Of a stretch of DNA of 64,000 bases, positions 55,081 to 64,000 are shown piece after piece (position 1 is the first letter of the stretch; each line of letters opens with the position of its first letter). The position numbers and the translations under genes were made by a program. Under the pieces are notes generated by a model. That model was given only the letters and a program-made list of their open reading frames with translations, was not told the DNA's origin and searched no databases. Source of the stretch: Pradoshia sp. D12 (GTDB taxonomy: Bacteria; Bacillota; Bacilli; Bacillales; Pradoshiaceae); assembly GCF_008935075.1 (NCBI RefSeq), contig NZ_CP044545.1, positions 1,267,501-1,331,500 on the forward strand, written 5' to 3'.

Positions 55081-57750
55081 ATGAAACTTGCAGAAATGGA
55101 CAAAGAAAAGCTACAATCCGCTTTTGGAGTACATACAAAAAAAGGGTTAAGTCATCAGGAAGCAAAAAAAAGGTTAAACCAATACGGAGAAAATGAATTA
55201 GCAGAAGGAGAAAAGCAATCTGCTTTAATTCTGTTTTTTCAGCAGTTTAAAGATTTTATGGTCCTTATCCTGCTTGCGGCTACTCTCGTTTCAGGTTTGC
55301 TGGGAGAGTATATTGATGCAATTGCCATTATCATGATCGTATTGATTAATGGTTTATTAGGGTTCTTTCAGGAAAGGAAAGCAGAAAAATCGCTGTCGGC
55401 TTTAAAGGAAATGGCTGCACCTCAAATGATTGTATTACGTGATGGGTTATGGTCGAAAATTCCGGCTAAAGAATGTGTTCCGGGAGATATAGTAAAGTTT
55501 TCAAGTGGCGACCGTATTGGTGCAGATATGAGGATTTTCCAGCAGTATAATCTTGAAATAGAAGAATCTGCATTGACAGGTGAATCGCTCCCTGTTGCTA
55601 AAACGGAAGAACCAAAAAGAGATGGGCAAGACGGAATCGGCGATCAGGTTAATATGGCATTTATGGGAACGATGGTAACACGTGGGTCAGGTGAGGGTAT
55701 AGTTGTTGCGACAGGAATGAAAACGGCAATGGGCCAAATCGCAGATCTGCTGCAAAATGCCAATACGCAACAGACACCTTTGCAGCTTCGCCTGGAACAA
55801 CTGGGAAAGATACTCATTGTTGTTGCATTACTGCTGACTTTATTGGTTGTAGGAATTGGTGTTTTACAAGGAAATAACTTATACACTATGGTTCTTGCGG
55901 GAGTATCTTTAGCCGTAGCTGCTATTCCGGAAGGTTTACCGGCTATTGTTACGGTAGCCTTATCCCTGGGAGTCCAGCGAATGATTCGACAGAAAGCAAT
56001 CGTAAGGAAACTGCCTGCTGTAGAAACATTGGGCTGTGCATCAGTCATTTGTTCTGATAAAACAGGGACGATGACTGAGAATAAGATGATGGTGACTAAG
56101 GTTTGGGTTTCAGGGCAGCAGTGGTCAGTGTCTGGGAAGGGGTTTGATCCAACCGGTAAGTTTGAATGTGTGAGCGGTCATCAGGATGATACAGAGCTGA
56201 AGCAATTGCTAACCTATGGTATCCTCTGTAACAACTCTGAGCTTAAGCTTAAAAAGAAAAAGTATTATATAGATGGGGATCCGACTGAAGGAGCTATGCT
56301 TGTTGCCGCTATGAAGAAGGGAATTGACCGCCAGCTTTTATTCGAAAAGTATAAGATTTTAAAGGAGTTTCCTTTTGAATCAGAACGTAAATTAATGAGT
56401 GTATTGGTAAAGGATCATAACGGAAGGCAATTTGTCATTACTAAAGGGGCACCTGATGTTTTACTTGGGAAATGTACAACGGTTATGTCCAATGGAAGAG
56501 TGCAGCATATGGACGAGCAACTTCGTGAGTCCATAGGGAATACAACTGAACATATGGCTGAACAAGCATTAAGGACAATTGCGGTTGCCTACAAAAGTGT
56601 ACCAGCCAATCAAGCAATTCTTGACCAAACGGATGCTGAAAATGAATTGATATTCCTTGGCCTTGAAGGAATGATGGATCCACCGCGTCCAGAAGTAAGG
56701 AAAGCGGTGCTGGAATGTCGCGATGCCGGTATTAAAACGGTGATGATAACCGGCGATCACTTAATAACAGCAAAGGCTATCGGTAAACAATTGGAGATAT
56801 TCCGCGAAGGAGACCGTGTGCTGACCGGTAAAGATTTAGATGCGATGTCTGTGGATGATTTGGAAAATATCGTTGATGAGACGACTGTTTTTGCCCGTGT
56901 TTCACCAGAGCATAAATTAAAAATAGTCAGTGCCTTTCAACGAGTAGGACATATAGTGGCTATGACAGGAGACGGAGTGAATGATGCACCTGCTATAAAG
57001 GCTGCAGATATTGGAATAGCGATGGGTATATCCGGTACAGATGTGGCCAAAGAAACATCTTCTTTAATTTTATTGGACGATAATTTTGCAACCATAAAAT
57101 CGGCCATAAGAGAAGGCAGAAATATTTACGAAAATATTCGTAAATTCGTACGCTATTTATTAGCATCAAATGTAGGAGAGATTTTAGTTATGCTATTTGC
57201 GATGGTCATAGGATTGCCCTTGCCTTTATTGCCAATCCAGATTTTATGGGTAAACCTGGTTACCGATGGATTGCCGGCTATGGCACTGGGACTCGATCAA
57301 CCTGAAGAAAATGTGATGAAGCGGGGTCCGCGTCATCCAAAAGAAGGCGTATTCGCTAGGGGATTGGGGTGGAAAATCATATCAAGAGGATTCTTGATTG
57401 GTATCGCCACATTGCTCGCGTTTATAACTGTATATAAATCAAACCCTGATAATTTACAATATGCTCAGACCGTAGCCTTTGTAACTTTGGTTCTTGCACA
57501 ATTAATCCATGTATTTGACTGCAGAAGTGAAAAATCAATCTTTTCAAGAAACCCATTTGGCAATATGTATCTTGTATGGGCAGTCGTTTCTTCTTTAATT
57601 CTTATGCTGATTGCCTTGTACTATCCACCTTTACAAACCGTTTTCCATACGGTGCCGATTGCCCCTCGTGATTGGCTATTAATTGTCGGAATGGCGTCTA
57701 TTCCAACTTTTTTATTGGCGGGTACATTTTATGTAAGTAAATCTAAATAA
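55081..57750 (+). CDS. yloB: Calcium-transporting P-type ATPase (type IIA, YloB)
   Basis: An 889-residue SERCA-like pump. The actuator loop TGES, phosphorylation site Asp326 in CSDKTGT, the nucleotide-domain KGAPDVLL and the hinge MTGDGVNDAPAIK are present. Membrane helix 4 has VAAIPEGLPA, and helix 6 has NLVTDGLPA, the Ca2+ site of type IIA pumps. About ten helices are visible. The whole sequence closely resembles B. subtilis YloB, a spore-expressed Ca2+ ATPase. AAGGAGG lies 13 nt before ATG 55081, a rather wide gap; ATG 55096 is a possible alternative. It is divergent from rqcH. Confidence 0.95.
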   Translation: MKLAEMDKEKLQSAFGVHTKKGLSHQEAKKRLNQYGENELAEGEKQSALILFFQQFKDFMVLILLAATLVSGLLGEYIDAIAIIMIVLINGLLGFFQERKAEKSLSALKEMAAPQMIVLRDGLWSKIPAKECVPGDIVKFSSGDRIGADMRIFQQYNLEIEESALTGESLPVAKTEEPKRDGQDGIGDQVNMAFMGTMVTRGSGEGIVVATGMKTAMGQIADLLQNANTQQTPLQLRLEQLGKILIVVALLLTLLVVGIGVLQGNNLYTMVLAGVSLAVAAIPEGLPAIVTVALSLGVQRMIRQKAIVRKLPAVETLGCASVICSDKTGTMTENKMMVTKVWVSGQQWSVSGKGFDPTGKFECVSGHQDDTELKQLLTYGILCNNSELKLKKKKYYIDGDPTEGAMLVAAMKKGIDRQLLFEKYKILKEFPFESERKLMSVLVKDHNGRQFVITKGAPDVLLGKCTTVMSNGRVQHMDEQLRESIGNTTEHMAEQALRTIAVAYKSVPANQAILDQTDAENELIFLGLEGMMDPPRPEVRKAVLECRDAGIKTVMITGDHLITAKAIGKQLEIFREGDRVLTGKDLDAMSVDDLENIVDETTVFARVSPEHKLKIVSAFQRVGHIVAMTGDGVNDAPAIKAADIGIAMGISGTDVAKETSSLILLDDNFATIKSAIREGRNIYENIRKFVRYLLASNVGEILVMLFAMVIGLPLPLLPIQILWVNLVTDGLPAMALGLDQPEENVMKRGPRHPKEGVFARGLGWKIISRGFLIGIATLLAFITVYKSNPDNLQYAQTVAFVTLVLAQLIHVFDCRSEKSIFSRNPFGNMYLVWAVVSSLILMLIALYYPPLQTVFHTVPIAPRDWLLIVGMASIPTFLLAGTFYVSKSK

Positions 57751-57767
57751 ATTGTGATATAATTTTT

Positions 57768-57800
57768 AAGGTAGTAGAGTGAGCTCTATTACCTTTTTAT
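57768..57800 (+). terminator. Terminator after yloB
   Basis: AAGGTAGTAGAG and CTCTATTACCTT (57768-57795) form a stem with one mismatch and a 4-nt loop, followed by TTTATTTTA. Confidence 0.8.
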
Positions 57801-57844
57801 TTTATATTAGCGTGTATAATGTTACTGATTGGAGCTGGGGCCGG

Positions 57845-58720
57845 ATGATTTTAAGCATGACAGGGTATGGAAGAGCGAAGACAGAAAACGATTCTTTATC
57901 CATAACCATTGAGATGAAAAGTGTGAATCATCGTTTTTTTGAATGCAGTATCCGATCACCTCGTCAACTGCTCATGTATGAAGACAGGATTAAAAAGATT
58001 ATTCAGCAAAAGCTGCATAGAGGTAGAATAGAAGTATTTATCAGCCTTCAGGGTGAAGGAACCGTTAAAAGAACGATGACACCTAATTGGGATTTAATTG
58101 ACCAATTCATGAATATATCTACTGAATTCAATAATAAGTACAGTGCGTTTGCAGAACCGGAGATGACTGATTTGCTTCATCTCGAACATATTATCTCTAT
58201 TGATGAGAAGGAAGAAGTTAATGCCGATCTTGAGAAAATGCTGCTTGGTACGGTAGAAAAAGCTGCTTCTCGCTTGTCAAATATGCGGGAAACAGAAGGT
58301 GAGTTCCTAAAGAGCGATTTAACTGAGCATATTAAAAAAATTGATGCAGAGGTTGAGGATGTCAGGGAGCGTGCACCGGAAGTTGTTAAGCAATATAGCA
58401 GCCGGCTCAAACAAAAGCTTGAAGAAGCAGTTGGAGATATCTTTGATCCAAACAGGCTGTTAACAGAAGTAGCTTTATTTACAGATAAAGCAGACATACA
58501 TGAAGAAGTTTCAAGGTTGAAAAGCCATATTGCACAATTTCTAGAATCATTGGAGGCAAGCGGTCCGATTGGAAGAAAGCTTGATTTTCTCATCCAGGAG
58601 ATGAATCGGGAAACAAATACAATCGGCTCTAAAGCAAACGATGCAATAATTGCAAGAAAAGTTGTCGAGATGAAAACAATTCTTGAGAAAATGAAGGAAC
58701 AGGTTCAAAATGTAGAATAA
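57845..58720 (+). CDS. yloC: YicC family endoribonuclease YloC
   Basis: A 291-residue YicC-like protein (DUF1732 at the C-terminus). The N-terminus MILSMTGYGRA and MKSVNHRFFE and the C-terminal FLIQEMNRETNTIGSKAND are the most conserved parts; the middle is helical and acidic. E. coli YicC is reported to act in RNA degradation, and family members are metal-dependent endoribonucleases. ATG 57845 begins the family core; upstream frame to 57779 overlaps a terminator. It heads the remA-gmk-rpoZ-coaBC-priA-def series. Confidence 0.92.
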   Translation: MILSMTGYGRAKTENDSLSITIEMKSVNHRFFECSIRSPRQLLMYEDRIKKIIQQKLHRGRIEVFISLQGEGTVKRTMTPNWDLIDQFMNISTEFNNKYSAFAEPEMTDLLHLEHIISIDEKEEVNADLEKMLLGTVEKAASRLSNMRETEGEFLKSDLTEHIKKIDAEVEDVRERAPEVVKQYSSRLKQKLEEAVGDIFDPNRLLTEVALFTDKADIHEEVSRLKSHIAQFLESLEASGPIGRKLDFLIQEMNRETNTIGSKANDAIIARKVVEMKTILEKMKEQVQNVE

Positions 58721-58779
58721 TACAGTTTATGACAGTACATACAAGCATACACTAGGTAAGAGGGATGGAGGCTGCTTCA

Positions 58780-59043
58780 ATGTCCATAAAGTTGATTAAT
58801 ATTGGATTTGGGAATATAGTTTCTGCTAATCGCATTGTTACCATTGTAAGTCCTGAATCTGCACCTATTAAAAGGATTATTCAGGATGCCAGGGACAAGG
58901 GTTCGCTTATAGATGCTACATATGGAAGAAGAACACGCGCAGTGATTATAACCGATAGTGACCATGTGGTTCTTTCAGCGGTACAGCCGGAGACCGTGGC
59001 TGCGAGGTTACATGACCGTGATGAGAGCGTGTTGGAAGGATAG
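58780..59043 (+). CDS. remA: Extracellular matrix regulator RemA
   Basis: An 87-residue DNA-binding protein that activates biofilm matrix operons in B. subtilis by binding as a ring-shaped oligomer. [17 protein letters not shown] at the start, [18 protein letters not shown] and [15 protein letters not shown] are nearly identical to the B. subtilis protein. ATG 58780 is set by GGAGG, 8 nt upstream; ATG 58765 overlaps that site. gmk begins 9 nt downstream. Confidence 0.95.
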   Translation: MSIKLINIGFGNIVSANRIVTIVSPESAPIKRIIQDARDKGSLIDATYGRRTRAVIITDSDHVVLSAVQPETVAARLHDRDESVLEG

Positions 59044-59670
<627 letters not shown>

Positions 59671-59671
59671 T

Positions 59672-59890
59672 ATGTTATACCCATCTATTGACTCACTATT
59701 GACAAAAATTGATTCTAAATATTCTTTGGTATCCGTTGCAGCTAAACGTGCACGTTATATGCAGGAATCTGGAGAAAGCACAAAAATTGCAAAGCCGGTA
59801 TCTCATAAATATGTTGGAAAAGCGCTTGAGGAAATCCATTCTGGTGACTTAACGTATCGAGTGGTAACTGAAGGTCGTCAAGACTTTTAA
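59672..59890 (+). CDS. rpoZ: DNA-directed RNA polymerase omega subunit
   Basis: A 72-residue omega subunit. [20 protein letters not shown] and [15 protein letters not shown] are the conserved blocks; the region between is variable. Omega aids beta-prime folding. ATG 59672 starts the conserved core; an upstream in-frame ATG at 59660 touches the ribosome site TTGGAGG. A terminator follows, so coaBC may have its own promoter or depend on read-through. Confidence 0.95.
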   Translation: MLYPSIDSLLTKIDSKYSLVSVAAKRARYMQESGESTKIAKPVSHKYVGKALEEIHSGDLTYRVVTEGRQDF

Positions 59891-59909
59891 TAGGCAATGC
59901 TTTCGAAAA

Positions 59910-59948
59910 AACAACCTTACGATTGATAATAAGGTTGTTTTTTTTTGC
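59910..59948 (+). terminator. Terminator after rpoZ
   Basis: AACAACCTTA and TAAGGTTGTT (59910-59939) form a 10-bp perfect stem with a T-run after it. Confidence 0.9.
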
Positions 59949-60068
59949 TGGCTGATGATATGTTTTCGAATTATAGTAAAACATATTAGTGCAAATTTAA
60001 TAGATAATATATGATATAAAAGATGTATATAAAGGAATTCTCAAGAATACCAGTTATGGAGTGATTAG

Positions 60069-61283
60069 ATGCTTGATAATAAGAAGATACTTGTTTGTGT
60101 AACAGGAGGTATTGCTGTATACAAATCGGCCGCCTTAACAAGTAAACTTGTTCAGGCCGGTGCGCAAGTAAAGGTAATAATGAGTGAATCAGCAACTAAA
60201 TTCGTGATGCCGTTAACTTTTCAGGCTTTATCCAAAAACGATGTTTATATAGATACATTCGACGAGAAAATCCCTGGTAAAATCGCACATATTGAGCTCG
60301 CTGACTGGGCGGATGTCATTCTGGTTGCACCTGCTACAGCCAATATTATAGGGAAATTGGCAAATGGAATTGCCGATGATATGATTTCTACTACCTTGCT
60401 GGCAGCAACGGCGCCTGTTATGATTGCCCCGGCTATGAATGTCCATATGTATCACCATAAAGCTGTACAGCGAAATATGGCGCAGCTACGGGAAGATGGC
60501 TATTTATTTATGGAGCCTTCAGAAGGCTATTTAGCCTGTGGGTATGTTGGTAAGGGAAGGCTGGAAGAACCCGAAACAATTGTTGCTAATTTAGAAGATT
60601 TTTTTGCTGAAGAAAAGAAATCATTAAGTGGCAGAAAAGTCCTGATTACAGCTGGTCCAACCCGTGAACGAATCGACCCGGTACGTTATATATCCAATTT
60701 TTCGAGCGGTAAAATGGGATATGCTTTAGCGGAGGTGGCAAGAAGCATGGGAGCTGAGGTTACATTGGTGTCAGGCCCGGTGTCATTGGACGCTCCTGCA
60801 GGTGTCAAAGTAATTAAAGTAGAAAGTGCTTCCGAAATGTATGAAGCGGTAATGGATGTAATGGATAAGCAGCATATTATTATTGGTACAGCTGCTGTAG
60901 CTGATTATAAACCAGCTGTTTATGAGAATCAAAAGGTGAAGAAACAAGCAGGCGACAGTACGCTTGAACTGACTCGTACAAAGGATATTCTCCGAGAGGT
61001 TGGTAAGAGAAAAACAAACCAAATCTTGATAGGTTTTGCAGCTGAAACGAATGATTTGGATGAGTATGCAAAGAAAAAGCTGGTTAAGAAAAATGCTGAT
61101 ATGATTGTCGCTAATAATGTGACCCATGAAGGTGCCGGGTTCGGAACGGATACCAATATTGTTACCTTATATAAAAAGGATGGCAGTTTCAGAGAACTTC
61201 CTTTACTAAGTAAAGCTGAAGTTGCCAAAGAAATATTGAAAGAAATAGAATCACTGCAAGTAAATGAGGATCACTCTTTATGA
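60069..61283 (+). CDS. coaBC: Bifunctional phosphopantothenoylcysteine decarboxylase / synthetase CoaBC
   Basis: A 404-residue two-domain CoA-synthesis enzyme. The N-terminal FMN decarboxylase (CoaC) has GGIAVYK, the active-site His region IAHIELADWADV, PAMNVHMY and the Cys loop LACGYVGKGRL. The C-terminal synthetase (CoaB) has ITAGPTRERIDPVRYISNFSSGKMG and a dimer strand near AADY. It uses phosphopantothenate, CTP and cysteine. It overlaps priA by ATGA. panE, earlier in the pathway, is at 7043. Confidence 0.96.
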   Translation: MLDNKKILVCVTGGIAVYKSAALTSKLVQAGAQVKVIMSESATKFVMPLTFQALSKNDVYIDTFDEKIPGKIAHIELADWADVILVAPATANIIGKLANGIADDMISTTLLAATAPVMIAPAMNVHMYHHKAVQRNMAQLREDGYLFMEPSEGYLACGYVGKGRLEEPETIVANLEDFFAEEKKSLSGRKVLITAGPTRERIDPVRYISNFSSGKMGYALAEVARSMGAEVTLVSGPVSLDAPAGVKVIKVESASEMYEAVMDVMDKQHIIIGTAAVADYKPAVYENQKVKKQAGDSTLELTRTKDILREVGKRKTNQILIGFAAETNDLDEYAKKKLVKKNADMIVANNVTHEGAGFGTDTNIVTLYKKDGSFRELPLLSKAEVAKEILKEIESLQVNEDHSL

Positions 61284-63694
61284 TAGCAGAAGTAATCGTA
61301 GATGTACCGGCCCAGCAAACGGACCGTCCATTCGATTATAAAATCCCGGAAAAATGGGCCGGCATTATTCGTGAGGGAATGCGAGTGACAGTTCCTTTTG
61401 GTCCAAGGAAGTTGCTTGGCTTCGTCGTAAGAATAAAGGAGCATACAGAAGTAAAGGGCTTAAAATCAATCAGCAGTTTATTAGATATTGAACCAGCGCT
61501 AAATAAAGAATTATTGGATGTAGGACATTGGCTCGCGGATGAGACGATGTGTTTTAAAATATCAGCATTCCAGGCAATGCTTCCAGCAGCATTGAAAGCA
61601 AAGTATGAAAAACAAATCCGGCTTGCTCCAGGTAAGCAGACAAATGATCTCCCAATACAAATCCAGTATTTGTTCAGTAAAGCGGAAGCCGTCAGCTGGA
61701 TTAAGATTCAAAATGACGAGCTTTTGTCCTGTATAAAGACTGAAATTGACAATGGAAATCTTGAAATTACTGTTCAGGTATCTGATAAAACAAAAATAAA
61801 AAAGCAAAAATATATAGCGTCATTGCTAACAAGGAACGAGTTGCTTGAACAATTAGACCACTTAAATGCGAATGCCAGCAATCAGAAAAAACTAGTATCC
61901 TATCTTGTAGAACATCCTGGAGAGCAATTGCTGGCAAAAGTGCTGGAAGAAACGAATATTAACAGTTCCTCTGCCATCAAACCTCTTGTTTCAAAAGGAA
62001 TCGTTCAGATTACTGAGAAAGAGGAATATCGTAATCCATATGCGGAAGGCCAATTTACAAAGGATCAATGCCTGAAGTTAACAGATAACCAACAGGCAGC
62101 TATTAATCCGATTAAGTTAGCTATAAAGGAAAATCGAAATGAAAATTTCCTATTGTATGGTGTAACGGGAAGCGGCAAAACGGAAATCTATTTACAATCC
62201 ATCAAGCAAATCGTAGATAAAGGGAAGGAAGCCATTGTTTTGGTGCCCGAAATTTCTTTAACACCCATGATGGTGACTAGATTTAAGCGACGATTTGGAG
62301 ATTTGGTAGCCGTATTACATAGCGGCCTGTCTCATGGTGAAAAATATGATGAATGGCGCAAAATACAACGCGGAGAAGTTAAGGTTGTAGTTGGTGCCCG
62401 TTCCGCTGTATTTGCACCGTTTACTAATTTAGGTCTGATTATTATTGATGAGGAGCATGAGGGTAGTTATAAACAGGAAGAAACACCTCGTTATCATGCA
62501 CGCGATGTAGCACTTAAACGGGCGGCCTATCACAATTGTCCGGTTGTCCTCGGCAGTGCTACACCGTCTCTGGAGAGTTTTGCAAGAGCGAAAAAAGGTG
62601 TATATACGTTGTTAACATTAAATAGCAGAGTAAACGATCAGGCTTTACCAGCTGTTTCAGTCGTTGATATGAGGGATGAAATGAGAGGGGGAAACCGCTC
62701 GATGTTCTCCGGCCTATTATTTGAAAAGCTGAAGGATCGTGTAGACAAAGGGGAACAGACTGTTCTCTTGTTAAATAAAAGAGGACATTCATCCTTTGTG
62801 ATGTGCCGAAACTGCGGACTAGTAGTTACATGTCCAAATTGTGATATATCAATGACATATCATCGTGTTCAAGCGCTTATGAAATGCCATTATTGCGGTC
62901 TTGAAGAACGGGTTCCAGAGGTTTGTCCTGACTGCGGCAGTGACCATATCCGTTTTTTTGGTACAGGAACTCAAAAGGTTGAGGAAGAGCTGGGGAAATT
63001 GCTGCCGCATGCCAGAGTCATTCGAATGGATGTGGATACAACCAGACGCAAAGGAGCACATGAAGCGTTGCTGAAAAAATTCGAAGATGGACAAGCAGAT
63101 ATTCTTCTTGGTACGCAGATGATTGCCAAAGGCCTCGACTTTCCAAGAGTGACTTTGGTAGGGGTTCTTACTGCAGATACAATGCTGCACTTACCTGACT
63201 TCCGCTCATCAGAACGTACCTTTCAGCTACTAACGCAGGTCAGTGGGCGTGCCGGAAGACATGAATTGCCAGGCGAAGTGGTAATTCAAACCTATACTCC
63301 TGAACATTACAGCATTCAACTGGCATCAGAGCAGGATTATGACGGTTTCTTTATGAGAGAGATGTTCTTACGGAAACAAAATGACTATCCTCCCTATTAT
63401 TATATCGCGCTTTTAACAATTTCTCATGAAGATGTGATGAAAACGGTGGAAGCAGCCGAGAAAATAGCAGCATTTATTAAGCGGCAGGTAGGGCCGGAAA
63501 CGGTTGTATTTGGACCATCTGCTTCCCCAATGTCTCGAATCAACAATAGATATAGGTACCAATGTCTGATAAAATACAAGCGGGAACCTAATCTAAGTAC
63601 AATTTTAAAAAAATTGAATGAAACATATGGACGTAATGCCACCCAATCAGGGTTACAATTATCGATTGATGTCAATCCGTTCATTATGATGTAA
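61280..63694 (+). CDS. priA: Primosomal protein N' (replication restart helicase PriA)
   Basis: An 804-residue 3'-5' superfamily 2 helicase that reloads replication forks. It has an N-terminal 3'-DNA-binding domain (starts MIAEVIVDVPAQQTDRPFDY). Walker A is GVTGSGKTE with Lys300, and the DEEH box is IIDEEHEGSYKQ. Two zinc knuckles follow with eight cysteines (CRNCG, CPNC, CHYCG, CPDCG). Helicase motifs GTQMIAKGLDFPRVTLVGVL and QVSGRAGR are complete. It overlaps the coaBC stop by ATGA and is followed by def. Confidence 0.96.
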   Translation: MIAEVIVDVPAQQTDRPFDYKIPEKWAGIIREGMRVTVPFGPRKLLGFVVRIKEHTEVKGLKSISSLLDIEPALNKELLDVGHWLADETMCFKISAFQAMLPAALKAKYEKQIRLAPGKQTNDLPIQIQYLFSKAEAVSWIKIQNDELLSCIKTEIDNGNLEITVQVSDKTKIKKQKYIASLLTRNELLEQLDHLNANASNQKKLVSYLVEHPGEQLLAKVLEETNINSSSAIKPLVSKGIVQITEKEEYRNPYAEGQFTKDQCLKLTDNQQAAINPIKLAIKENRNENFLLYGVTGSGKTEIYLQSIKQIVDKGKEAIVLVPEISLTPMMVTRFKRRFGDLVAVLHSGLSHGEKYDEWRKIQRGEVKVVVGARSAVFAPFTNLGLIIIDEEHEGSYKQEETPRYHARDVALKRAAYHNCPVVLGSATPSLESFARAKKGVYTLLTLNSRVNDQALPAVSVVDMRDEMRGGNRSMFSGLLFEKLKDRVDKGEQTVLLLNKRGHSSFVMCRNCGLVVTCPNCDISMTYHRVQALMKCHYCGLEERVPEVCPDCGSDHIRFFGTGTQKVEEELGKLLPHARVIRMDVDTTRRKGAHEALLKKFEDGQADILLGTQMIAKGLDFPRVTLVGVLTADTMLHLPDFRSSERTFQLLTQVSGRAGRHELPGEVVIQTYTPEHYSIQLASEQDYDGFFMREMFLRKQNDYPPYYYIALLTISHEDVMKTVEAAEKIAAFIKRQVGPETVVFGPSASPMSRINNRYRYQCLIKYKREPNLSTILKKLNETYGRNATQSGLQLSIDVNPFIMM

Positions 63695-63716
63695 ATAGAA
63701 AGGCGGAAAAGAATAA

Positions 63717-64000
63717 GTGGCAGTATTACCTATAGTAAAACATCCGGATAAAATTCTTGAAACTCCCTGTAAAAAGGTTGAAGTTTTTGATCGTAAATTA
63801 GCGAAGTTACTTGATGATATGTACGACACAATGATAGACGCGGATGGCGTGGGATTGGCTGCGCCGCAAATCGGCAAAAATATTAGAGTAGCGATTGTTG
63901 ATGTAGATGATGAGTCTGGAACATTTGAATTAATTAATCCGACAATTCTTTCCACGAAGGGTAAGGATCGTGATGTGGAGGGCTGTTTAAGTTTTCCCAA
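63717..64000 (+). CDS. def: Peptide deformylase (truncated by window end)
   Basis: The first 94 codons of a polypeptide deformylase, which removes the formyl group from new proteins. Motif 1, GVGLAAPQIG, and motif 2, EGCLSFP (Cys is a metal ligand), are present; motif 3 (HExDH) lies beyond the window. GTG 63717 is the start, after AAAGGCGG. It is cotranscribed with priA (22 nt gap), the usual Bacillus order priA-def-fmt. Confidence 0.92.
   Translation, partial: MAVLPIVKHPDKILETPCKKVEVFDRKLAKLLDDMYDTMIDADGVGLAAPQIGKNIRVAIVDVDDESGTFELINPTILSTKGKDRDVEGCLSFP

Noticed and set aside
57755-57763. Extended -10 TGATATAAT before yloC
   Set aside because: No -35 is present, and the start site would fall in the yloB terminator stem; probably chance in AT-rich DNA.

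Overview
The window is a low-GC, Gram-positive, endospore-forming chromosome segment of the Bacillaceae type. Evidence: the whole division and cell-wall (dcw) cluster carries spoVD, spoVE, spoIIGA, sigE and sigG. MurE has the DNPR motif of meso-diaminopimelate ligases. The bacillithiol gene bshC is present. Gene order closely follows the Bacillus subtilis ylbJ-to-def region. Translation starts are often TTG or GTG, each behind a strong Shine-Dalgarno (SD) sequence. No tRNA, rRNA, CRISPR array, prophage or insertion sequence was seen.

Layout. 1-10038: ylb accessory region (ylbJ partial on the minus strand, ylbK, ylbL, tmcAL/ylbM, yceD/ylbN, rpmF, a crotonase-family gene, an rsfA-type regulator, ylbP, panE, a DUF3397 membrane protein, bshC). 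10259-27107: dcw cluster (mraZ operator, mraZ, rsmH, ftsL, pbpB, spoVD, murE, mraY, murD, spoVE, murG, divIB, ftsA, ftsZ). The murB gene and the ylxW-ylxX-sbp genes found here in B. subtilis are missing and are replaced by non-coding spacers. 27279-30125: spoIIGA-sigE-sigG sporulation cassette. 30373-34342: ylmC, ylmD, ylmE, sepF, ylmG, ylmH, divIVA. 34347-39135: T-box-controlled ileS, then lspA and a pseudouridine synthase. 39132-51108: pyrimidine operon pyrR-pyrP-pyrB-pyrC-carA-carB-pyrK-pyrD-pyrF-pyrE, with many 4-nt ATGA overlaps. 51172-53195: variable patch with an Fpg/Nei-like gene, a short-chain dehydrogenase and the remnant of an SdpI-like gene. 53241-64000: rqcH (minus strand), a Ca2+ P-type ATPase, yicC, remA, gmk, rpoZ, coaBC, priA and def (partial).

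How it fits together. The first half makes lipid II and the divisome, and reuses duplicated enzymes (SpoVD, SpoVE) for spore cortex. The promoter DNA is informative. There is a 10-bp-phased GTGG array before mraZ, a near-consensus SigH promoter before ftsAZ, a Spo0A-type promoter with long spacing before spoIIGA, and a perfect SigF -10 element before sigG. An inverted repeat lets only the long read-through transcript hide the sigG ribosome-binding site. Pyrimidine control uses PyrR, but only the first of the three expected attenuators looks canonical. The second has a PyrR site without a poly-T terminator, and the third has a terminator without a PyrR site.

Most of the window is conserved core genome and I found no clear new multi-gene system. 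The most unusual points are the altered PyrR attenuators, the sigG leader switch, active-site substitutions in the crotonase and Fpg-like proteins, a candidate 36-residue protein after divIB, and a two-copy degenerate repeat before panE.
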